This document shows, one piece after another, positions 56,001-64,000 of a stretch of 64,000 nt of DNA (its first letter is position 1; the number at the start of each line of letters is the position of its first letter). This DNA comes from Valencia hispanica (Eukaryota; Chordata; Actinopteri; Cyprinodontiformes; Valenciidae), in the NCBI GenBank assembly GCA_963556495.2, contig OY747717.1, forward strand, positions 504,001 through 568,000. Reading direction: 5' to 3'. The notes under the pieces are model-generated. The model made no database searches. It saw nothing but the letters and a program-made list of their open reading frames with translations, and was not told where the DNA came from. A program made the translations under genes and the position numbers.

Positions 56001-58275
56001 GATTATATTGTGTCCTTATAGAGCATATAGTGTCCTCATAGAGTATATAGTGTCCTTATAAAGTATATAGTGTCCTTATAGAGCATATAGTGTCCTTATG
56101 GAGTATATAGTGTCCTTATGGAGTATATAGTGTTCTTATGGAATATATAGTGTCCTTATAAAGTACTTAGTGTCCTTATGGAGTATATAGTGTCCTTATG
56201 GAGTATATAGTGTCCTTATGGAGTCTATAGTGTCCTTATGGAATATATAGTGTCCTTATAAAGTACATAGTGTCCTTATGGAGCATAAAGTGTCCATATC
56301 GAGTATATAGTGTCCTTATGGAGCATATAGTGTCCTTATGGAGTATATAGTGTCCTTATAAAGTATATAGTGTCCTTATCGAGTATATAGTGTCCTTATG
56401 GAGTATATAGTGTCCTTATAAAGTATATAGTGTCCTTATCGAGTATATAGTGTCCTTATGGAGCATATAGTGTCCTTATAGAGTATATAGTGTCCTTATC
56501 GAGTATATAGTGTCCTTATGGAGCATATAGTGTCCTTATAGAGTATATAGTGTCCTTATAGAGTATATAGTGTCCTTATAAAGTATATTGTCCTTATAGA
56601 GTATATAGTGTCCTTATAAAGTATATAGTGTCCTTATGGAGCATATAGTGTCCTTATGGATTATATTGTATCCTTATAGAGCATATAGTGTCCATATAAA
56701 GTATATAGTGTCCTTATAGAGCATATAGTGTCCTTATGGATTATATTGTATCCTTATAGAGCATATAGTGTCCTTATAAAGTATATAGTGTCCTTATAGA
56801 GCATATAGTGTCCTCATGGAGCATATAGTGTCCTTATGGAGCATATAGTGTCCTTATGGATTATATTGTGTCCTTATAGAGCATATAGTGTCCTTATAGA
56901 GCATTTAGTGTCCTTATGGATTATATTGTGTCCTTATAGAGTATATAGTGTCCTTATCGAGTATATAGTGTCCTTATGGAGCATATAGTGTCCTTATAGA
57001 GTATATAGTGTCCTTATAGAGTATATAGTGTCCTTATAAAGTATATAGTGTCCTTATAGAGCATATAGTGTCCTTATAGAGTATATAGTGTCCTTATAGA
57101 GTATATAGTGTCCTTATAGAGCATATAGTGTCCTTATAGAGTATATATTGTCCTTATAGAGTATATAGTGTCCTTATAAAGTATATAGTGTCCTTATAGA
57201 GCATATAGTGTCCTTATAGAGTATATAGTGTCCTTATAGAGCATATAGTGTCCTTATAGAGCATATAGTGTCCTTATGGATTATATTGTGTCCTTATAGA
57301 GTATATAGTGTCCTTATAGAGTATAAAGTATATAGTGTCCTTATAGAGCATATAGTGTCCTTATAGAGTATATAGTGTCCTTATAAAGTATATAGTGTCC
57401 TTATAGAGCATATAGTGTCCTTATAAAGTATATAGTGTCCTTATAGAGCATATAGTGTCCTTATAGAGTATATAGTGTCCTTATAAAGTATATAGTGTCC
57501 TTATAGAGCATATAGTGTCCTTATAGAGTATATAGTGTCCTTATAAAGTATATAGTGTCCTTATAGAGCATATAGTGTCCTTATAGAGTATATAGTGTCC
57601 TTATAAAGTATATAGTGTCCTTATGGAGCATATAGTGTCCTTATAGAGTATATAGTGTCCTTATAGAGCATATAGTGTCCTTATAGAGTATATAGTGTCC
57701 TTATAAAGTATATAGTGTCCTTATAGAGCATATAGTGTCCTTATAGAGCATTTAGTGTCATTATGGATTATATTGTGTCCTTATAGAGCATATAGTGTCC
57801 TTATGGAGTATATAGTGTCCTTATAGAGCATATAGTGTCCTTATAGAGTATATAGTGTCCTTATAAAGTATATAGTGTCCTTATGGAGCATATAGTGTCC
57901 TTATAGAGTATATAGTGTCCTTATAGAGCATATAGTGTCCTTATAGAGTATATAGTGTCCTTATAAAGTATATAGTGTCCTTATAGAGCATATAGTGTCC
58001 TTATAGAGCATTTAGTGTCCTTATGGATTATATTGTGTCCTTATAGAGCATATAGTGTCCTTATGGAGTATATAGTGTCCTTATAGAGCATATAGTGTCC
58101 TTATGGAGTATATAGTGTCCTTATGGAGTATATAGTGTCCTTATAGAGCATATAGTGTCCTTATAGAGCATATAGTGTCCTTATGGAGCATATAGTGTCC
58201 TTATGGAGTATATAGTGTCCTTATAGAGCATATAGTGTCCTTATAGAGCATATAGTGTCCTTATGGAGTATATAG
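53009..58275. repeat. 20-bp minisatellite, about 263 units
   Basis: Unit agtgtccttatRgagtatat repeated with few changes over 5.3 kb. Variants (GAGCATAT, AAGTACAT, CGAGTATAT) cluster by region, and units with GAGCATAT dominate the right part. A rare short unit (agtgtatggagcatat) occurs at 54461 and 55455, 994 bp apart, showing a larger duplicated block. Confidence 0.98.
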
Positions 58276-59091
58276 TATATATCCAGAAACATCATACTTG
58301 TTTTCTTTAACTTGACCCTGTCATTGTTACTCATACTAAGACAGGTAAGGTAGTAATATATGTAATATTTCCATTACAGTAACTCATTCAGTTTGATCAG
58401 AAAATAATTATATTTACACTCAGGTTCAGATCAATATTCATTTACATTATGTTTGCATGAGAGACAGAAAGCACAAATAAACATAAACAGAGATCCTGAA
58501 GGATCAGCTTGGACAGCAGAGAATTACAAACCTGAAGAAATGGGATTTTATGACCTGATTCATAAATAAACTGAATCAAATTCAAGTCAGATTGAAACTA
58601 TACAATCATGTAGTGCAATTGGTAAATCAGACTTTCAGATTATTTTTAGATTAAATAGTGAAGCTGATCATGAAAAGACAATTTAAAAAGCGTTATGAAA
58701 TATAACAGTTTTTGATAATCAGTGACATTTTTCAAGTTGAAATCCAACCATGAAACTCCTGAACAAAGACACGTTGATCAACATGTCGATATAAAGTAAA
58801 TGTTTCTGGTTCAGGTTTTCTGTTTGCTGGGTATAAAACCCACCAGGTGGGGGCGCTATGTTCACATGGGGACAGGTGAGACAGAAAGTCAGCAGGTAGA
58901 GAACCTCCTTCACTGGTCCGGCTGTTCTTCTTCTTCTTCTTCTTCTTCTTCTTCCTCTTCTGCGTTTCTAGTTTTGTTTCTATGGTTGTCAAACATCAAC
59001 ATGGTGGATTTAAGAGAAGAAAAGAAGAAGAGTTTCATATTTTGATGATGTTTTTAATCTGAGACATTAAAATAAAACAAGATGTTTGTCC
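58276..59091. other. 3' flank of copy A; no C-terminal-domain exon found
   Basis: Checked on the minus strand for gasdermin C-terminal exons; none seen. A (TTC)n tract is at 58925-58954. Possible ATTAAA polyadenylation signal for copy A near 59050-59058 (minus). Confidence 0.5.
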
Positions 59092-61195
59092 TCACTTTTT
59101 TTTTGTTCCTTTCAGCAGCAAGTCCTTTTTCTTCAGTTTCCCAAACCTGTTTGGTCCAGGATCCTGTCGTTTTATTTCTTTAGCGATCAGTGGCAGCTCT
59201 GATGAAGGGAAATGATGGAAGAATGATTTTCAGTGTTTGAATGAAGCAGGAATGAAAACGGTGAGGTTCGGTTCTTACTCAGCTTTTCTTCACTAACGTC
59301 TATTTCCATCAGACCGAAAGCAAACGTTGAACCTGCAGGAACGGTGAAGCTCATTTTTTCTGAGCCGGTGCCCTGAAACAACAGACACATCATGATTCTA
59401 CGCCCAATATCAGATTAAAACACACAGAACCACATTGGGGTCAGAGTTTAGGTGTTTTTTGAGCTTTGAGATGCTAATCAGCTCCTCCTAGTGGTAAACC
59501 CAATGCCTTGTTGCCATGGTTACACATCATACCAACTGCTCAGAGGTGAAACAGAGCAGAAATCCTTGCAGCTGCCCAGCATCCATAACCAGAGGGAATA
59601 AATGTCCAAACAGAGTATACACCAACCTGACCCTGCCTGGTTGTTCCTCCCTCTGCAGCTGAAAACACGTTGGACGGTTTTCCAGAACAAACGACCTTGC
59701 TGAAGGTCATGCTGCAGCATTTCCTACGGATTCAAGCCAAAACCTTCCCTGGATTCAGCTTAAACTGTATTTCAGACTGGTTAGTAAAGGTGGAGCTCGG
59801 GGACACGCACCGTGTCTTCCTGGTGTAGCTTTGACCTAAACTCCCTAATTCCAGTCGACTCAACATCCCTAGAATCAGAACCAAACATGGAGAAGCAGCT
59901 TTCAGTTTCTATGCTCCTCTAATCTGGAACAAACTTCCAGAAAACTGCAAAGCTGCTGAAACACTGAGATCTTTTAAATCACAGCTAAAAACATATCTGT
60001 TTAGAGCTGCCTTTGATTAATGCTTTAATGTATCATGTTTTGTGTATTCTTCTTGTTTTATTGCTGTTTTTACTTTATATGCTTTGTCTGTGTTTTACTG
60101 CTATTTTTATTTTACCCCATAATCATGTAAAGCACCTTGAATCACCTTGTTGTTGAAAGTGTTGCTATATAAATAAAACTGCCTTGCCTAAACACTGATC
60201 TCAAGATGGTGCTCTGGGTTTTTTTAAACAAAACCTTTCTAAACCTGAACATCCCCGTTTTCTAACCAGCATCACTGATTCTGAAGAAAAGAAGCTAATG
60301 GTGCATCCAAACGTTGATCTGTTCTGATTTAGTCGTCTGGATGTCTGACCCCGGTTGATGCTCAACATGTGGATTGTACGGACCGGGCCGATAGTGTGTT
60401 TGGCGTCATCTAGCAGCTTGGCTCACCTGTGCAGTCACGTTTCCGGTTTGCTTCTGCTTTGCAGACACAGATCCTGATCCTGAAGCTTTCCTGGTGATGG
60501 TGACAGGAGTGGAATTGCTGATGATCTTGTAAACAAAAGCCAGTTTCTGTGAGGACCTCAACTTTTTGAGGCCATTGATTTTACTGAAAGTAGAATGAAA
60601 TCCAAGGAGAAAAAGTAAATATAAGCTTCCTGCTGTTCAGCCATGTTCTCATGTTGATCTACAGTAAATAATACCGATCTTCAAAATGTTTCCTGAATTC
60701 TCTCAGGTTGACTGCCTCGTATCCCACGTCGAAGACAGAGGCGCTGTTCTCTCTGCTTCCTTCAGCATTGGCTTCCACAACTCCTTCAGTTCCATCCACC
60801 ACGGCCATGCCCGGTCCAGCTCCTGGAGTTATGGTCGCTGTTCCCTTCACGCTTCCACCGAAACTGTTCCAAGTGCTGATGTCCTCCAGCAAGCAGCCTT
60901 CGCTGGTTAAATCTTCCATTAGCAGAAAGGCGTCGGTTAGCTGCAAAGCCGGAGCAGAGATGGTTGTTGTGTCTGCAACGCGTTGCTCACCTGGTAGATC
61001 TTCAGGGGAGACTTCAGGCATCAGATCGAACAGGGTCAGATCCAGGAAGCTGTACTTAGTGAGCAGCCAGGATCTCTTCTTCTGGATCATGACCAGAGAA
61101 AACATTTCAATCTGAAAGTTCAGATTGTCGTTATACATCAGGTCCTTCTCTGCTCCCAGACATTTGAGAACGGTTTTCGTCTTTGCACCAAACAT
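59092..61195 (-). CDS. Gasdermin-like copy A, pore-forming N-domain only (266 codons)
   Basis: Coding exons on the minus strand: 61195-60991 (exon begins 61198), 60912-60675, 60583-60427, 59372-59279 and 59198-59092. Donors are gtgagc, gtatta, gtgagc, gtaaga. Phases 1, 2, 0, 1 all match across introns and total 801 bp including TGA. The start is MFGAKTKTVL, three bases after an acceptor, as in copies B and D. Landmarks: SLVMIQKKRSW (basic strand), EGCLLEDISTWNSFGGSVKG, VNLREFRKHFEDR, KLAFVYKIISNSTPVTITRK, and FTVPAGSTFAFGLMEIDV, the last strand of the pore domain. The protein then ends in a Lys-rich tail (FGKLKKKDLLLKGTKKK). Family members normally need protease removal of a C-terminal domain to form pores; none is encoded here within 9 kb. 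Function is inferred. Confidence 0.8.
59830..60190 (+). mobile_element. L2-like LINE ORF2 C-terminus and 3' end, in copy A intron
   Basis: Reads AAFSFYAPLIWNKLPENCKA then AETLRSFKSQLKTYLFRAAF and a stop. It is followed by 'gtaaagcaccttgaatcacc' and 'tgctatataaataaaactg', the classic teleost L2/Maui-type tail. Confidence 0.85.
60913..60990 (-). other. 78-nt intron of copy A, open in frame
   Basis: Donor CCAG|gtgagc and acceptor ctgctaatggaag. It is a multiple of three with no stop, so retention would add 26 residues in frame. The phase-1 donor position matches copies B, C and D. Confidence 0.7.
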
Positions 61196-61300
61196 CTCCT
61201 GCAGACAGAAGAGATGGGAGGGAAACATTTCAGTCTCATTTTCAGGTGGGATGATATCTGGCAACATCTGTGTTCACGCTGAGGAGGCCGTGAGTCTTAC

Positions 61301-61322
61301 CTGGCTGATGGCGCTGCGGATG
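61301..61322 (-). other. Copy A exon 1 (non-coding leader)
   Basis: The minus strand shows GCCATCAGCCAG|gtaagact. No ATG, so translation starts in exon 2. The 5' limit is estimated from the TATA box. Confidence 0.5.
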
Positions 61323-61345
61323 GAGGAACTGAGCTTGACCTGCAG

Positions 61346-61354
61346 CCTTTTATA
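61346..61354 (-). promoter_or_regulatory. TATA box of copy A
   Basis: TATAAAAGG on the minus strand, about 45-50 bp before the exon 1 donor. A clear core promoter, which supports transcription of the N-domain-only gene. Confidence 0.65.
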
Positions 61355-61617
61355 CCTCCTCACCTGGGGGAGGAGGGGCGTCCCGTAAAGCATTCCTGAC
61401 TCGCAGCTTTACGTCGCAGGAAAATCACAGAAACCCTGATAGAGTTCAACCCGCCAGACTGGAAGTTCACCTCTACGCCTTCAACCCAGGAAGGTTTCAG
61501 TTCAGCAACAAGGAGAGGTTTTTATTTAGTGACCTCACGTTATGGTGTTAAACCCCCTGAATTAATAGAGGCGGAACTTTTTTCTTGTTGAGGAGAGAAG
61601 TGGGTGACGGACATGCG

Positions 61618-61728
61618 GCAACGGTCCGTGAGGACGGGGGTCGAACTCGGGACGACCACTCTGAGGGCGGAGGCCTCTGCACATGGGGCGCCATTATCAA
61701 CCACTACGTCACACGGCGCCCCAGAGGC
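61618..61728 (-). mobile_element. tRNA-derived SINE
   Basis: Minus strand 'tgacgtagtggttgataat' (A box) and 'cgagttcgacccc' (B box). Flanking 'ggcgcc' blocks are seen in other teleost copies of this repeat. Confidence 0.6.
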
Positions 61729-61879
61729 TCAACTGTTTATCATTATTCTTCACTTTCAGCGATGCTACATCGTCCCATTGACTCTAAAAATGAAAGTATT
61801 GATTTTCAGCAACAGCCAGGCATAAAATAAGAAGTTAAATTTTTAATGGTTTCTATTTCAACCTTTCAGCGTCCCAGAC

Positions 61880-62010
61880 TCTTTTCACACAGTGTGGAAG
61901 TGCTGTGGAAAAGTAATCACCCCCTAAACCTCCTACCTGGTTGTTGTTCCCTCTGCAGCAGCAACTGATAACTGGTGATGAGTCTCTATCATCACTGAGG
62001 ATGACCTTTG
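61880..62010. repeat. Dispersed repeat
   Basis: 'ctgtggaaaagtaatcacccccta' and 'cctacctggttgttgttccctctgcagc', partly shared with 59630-59660. Confidence 0.45.
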
Positions 62011-62139
62011 ACCCGCTCGGCTCTGCTGAATTGATTGATTACTGTTTCACACAGAGCCAGGATGGATCCGTTTTTCCATTAATAAAGGAAATGAAGCTGG
62101 TTGCTTTTTCTTGGGTTGTCTTTGATTTTAATAATTGTT

Positions 62140-62500
62140 TGTTGATCTGAAATGTTGAACGGAAACAGGAAATCTGTACGGGGACACGTAGTTGTCCCAT
62201 TTGGAGAAGGTCCAACCCAGCTCAGTTCAGGAACCAGAGGATTGTTTCCAGGGGACTTTAAGGCAAGGAATCCATGCAGCGCCATCACAGATCCGAGCGA
62301 CAGAAAAGAAAAGACCTTCTGCCAGATATTTCAACAGTTCAGTAACCAGGTTCTCTGATCCAAAGCTGCTGTAATCCAAAATGTTTTCAGTCCCGTTTGA
62401 AGGAACCAAAAGGTCCTGATCATGTCAGGTTTTCTAGCAGTTTGTTCTGGACCTGAGGAGCAGAGAAACTAACTGCTGCATCAACTTGTTTGAGTCACTG
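62140..62500. other. No gene seen
   Basis: Short overlapping frames on both strands, none with supporting context. Confidence 0.4.
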
Positions 62501-62504
62501 AGTC

Positions 62505-62740
62505 AGCAAGGCAACTTTATTTGTATAGCAACTTTCAACAACAAGGTAATTCAAGGTGCTTTATATGAGTCGGGGAGAACAACAGTAAAAGCATAAAACA
62601 CAACAATTAGAGACACATTTAAACATTTGACATTCCAGCTATTATTATCACTTAACTCAAACAAAGCTCTAAACAGATGAGATTTTAGCTTTGATTTAAA
62701 GGAACCGGTTCTGACAGGATCTTTCTTCCTGGTGCTGCCT
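62505..62740 (-). mobile_element. L2-like LINE/SINE tail
   Basis: 'gcaaggcaactttatttgtatagcaactttc' and 'aattcaaggtgctttatat', then SFKSKLKSHLFRALFELS on the minus strand, parallel to the 59830-60190 element. Confidence 0.75.
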
Positions 62741-62929
62741 GTAAACCAGACAAATATTACCACTTTCATAACAGATAAACAACATATTCCAGTTGCTCTG
62801 AACATTCATGAAACGCAAATTTCAGCAGAACCGGGTCTGAGGGTATTTAGACAGATAAGCTTCATTTATCAGTGGCTCAAACACACAACCAGCCACTTTA
62901 GACGTTATCTCTCAAGCCCCGCTCACATT

Positions 62930-63480
62930 TTCAATGTGATTGTGAAAGTTCAGTCTGGTTTCTCTTTGACTGCATCAGACCATCCATCTGGACCTGGTAC
63001 AGAGAAATATTCTGACAGATCGGCTGGTCCACTGGAGCGGTCAGAACCACCTGGAGCTCAACAACAACGTGTCGACTGTAGATCCCCTCATGGTTCCTGG
63101 GAACCAGCCTTTCTCTGGACCTGAGAAGTTCCTCGCACAAAGATGCTGGTCAGAAGCAGGTCCCGCAGAGACTGGGCTTCCCGCTGCACCTCAAGAAGTT
63201 CAACCTTCTTCAGGAGCTACTGGCCATCATCAATGTGAGGTTTGGATCCTCAGAACCGGACCGGTCCAGACAGCAGGGAACCATCCATCAGAGAGGATCA
63301 TCGCGGCTGACCTTCCCTACATTTAGAACTCTTACTGGTCAAAGGTCAGGAAAAGGGCAGCTAGCATCTCTGCAGACCACAACACAATCTGGACACAGAC
63401 TGTTCAGACTTCTACCTCCAGGGTGGCGCTACAGAGACAGTCCCACCCCACCTTATACTTTTGCTATTAAACAGTTAAAA
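62930..63480 (+). mobile_element. CR1/Rex1-like LINE fragment
   Basis: Broken frames with SLTASDHPSGPGTEKYSD early and SGHRLFRLLPPGWRYRDS at 63380-63440; the latter is the usual ending motif ('F.LLP.GRRYR') of teleost CR1/Rex1-type ORF2. No intact RT. Confidence 0.55.
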
Positions 63481-63559
63481 ACTGTGTTTGGTATCTAATG
63501 TGTGTCTTTGATCTTCTACTCAGCTGCAGCCTTTCTTTATTTTTCTATACACAAAGAAC

Positions 63560-63860
63560 AAGTACTTCTTTATGTCAATAGGAAATTACGAATGGGAAAT
63601 CACATGTGGGGTGCCCCAGGGCTCCATCCTGGGCCCCTCTTATTTCATATCTACATGCTCCCACTAGCCCAGATTATAACAACAAATAAGATTAGCTACC
63701 AGAACTATGCAGATGATACTCAGCTGACTTTGAACCCATCTAAACCCCAAGTAAATGCATCGAGCAAATAAATGGATGGATGTGTCATAACTTTCTCCAA
63801 CTGAACAGAAACAAAACAGAAGTAATTATTTTTGGACCTAAAGAGAAACGATCAACAGTC
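63560..63860 (+). mobile_element. L2-like LINE reverse-transcriptase fragment
   Basis: ITCGVPQGSILGP in one frame, then HIYMLPLAQIITTNKISYQN and YADDTQLT in the next, and [15 protein letters not shown] after a further shift. The catalytic YADD is retained but the frame is broken. Confidence 0.8.
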
Positions 63861-64000
63861 AGCACACAGCTTCAGTTTTGTCACCTGCCTTAAAGACGGG
63901 GATAACTCTTGCAATCTTCCATACTGATGTGACCTTTCTCTGATTTATAGATACATTTATGAGATGAGCAGTTATGTAGCTTTTAAGAAATCACTCGAGA

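Noticed and set aside
53009..58275. Regularly spaced repeat that could suggest a CRISPR array
   Set aside because: Units abut with no unique spacers and the surroundings are vertebrate; it is a minisatellite.
60659..61267. Single 202-codon exon for copy A
   Set aside because: The upstream 24 residues precede a good acceptor, and the centre contains a 78-nt intron with canonical borders at the family's conserved position; the multi-exon model fits better.

Overview
The window is vertebrate, almost certainly teleost fish, nuclear DNA. The support is spliced genes with GT-AG introns, one of them only 78 nt long; many teleost-type repeats (hAT, Kolobok and Harbinger-like elements, Tc1, CR1/Rex1-like, L2-like, RTE/Rex3-like, Nimb/I-like and L1/Tx1-like LINEs, tRNA-derived SINEs); long microsatellites; and two kilobase-scale minisatellites. 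No bacterial operon, CRISPR array or phage structure is visible. No close species assignment is possible from sequence reading alone.

The main gene content is a minus-strand tandem family of gasdermin-like genes (membrane-pore, pyroptosis family), read from right to left. Copy A (61.35 to 59.09 kb) has a TATA box, a non-coding first exon and five coding exons whose phases all agree. It gives an uninterrupted 266-codon reading frame that covers only the pore-forming N-terminal domain plus a short basic tail. No C-terminal inhibitory domain was found for it. Copy B (43.1 to 36.1 kb) keeps exons 1, 2, 3 and two C-terminal exons, appears to lack exons 4-5, and has its last exon split by a hAT element with a perfect 8-bp target duplication. 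Copy C (33.4 to 17.8 kb) keeps nearly all exons, including linker exons and the C-terminal domain. It has lost its start codon (ATA), carries frameshifts and a stop, and has an L1-like element of about 8.3 kb in an intron. Copy D (1465 to beyond the left edge) shows one intact first coding exon. An unrelated-looking single-exon gene for a 220-residue protein with two membrane segments lies between copies A and B (49.2-49.86 kb, minus).

Layout: 0-1 kb LTR-like tail; 1.26-1.47 kb copy D exon; 2.7-4.9 kb Kolobok-type transposon with a THAP exon; 5.8-11.6 kb three decayed LINEs; 11.7-17.6 kb hAT elements, one nested, with target duplications; 17.8-33.4 kb copy C with the L1-like element inside; 32.4-35.3 kb MITE, hairpin, SINE and Tc1 fragment; 36.1-43.1 kb copy B, with hAT, Harbinger-like MITE, LINE fragments and a TTAA MITE; 43.5-49.2 kb Tc1 and LINE fragments; 49.2-49.9 kb two-TM gene; 50.3-52.4 kb and 53.0-58.3 kb minisatellites; 59.1-61.35 kb copy A; 61.6-64 kb SINE and LINE fragments.

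Interpretation: a locally expanding and decaying gasdermin-like cluster. The only copy that reads as intact is a truncated version that resembles the cleaved, active half of a normal gasdermin. Copy A lies directly beside about 7.5 kb of tandem repeats, which may have replaced its missing 3' exons. The family assignment comes from reading motifs and exon structure, not from a database search.
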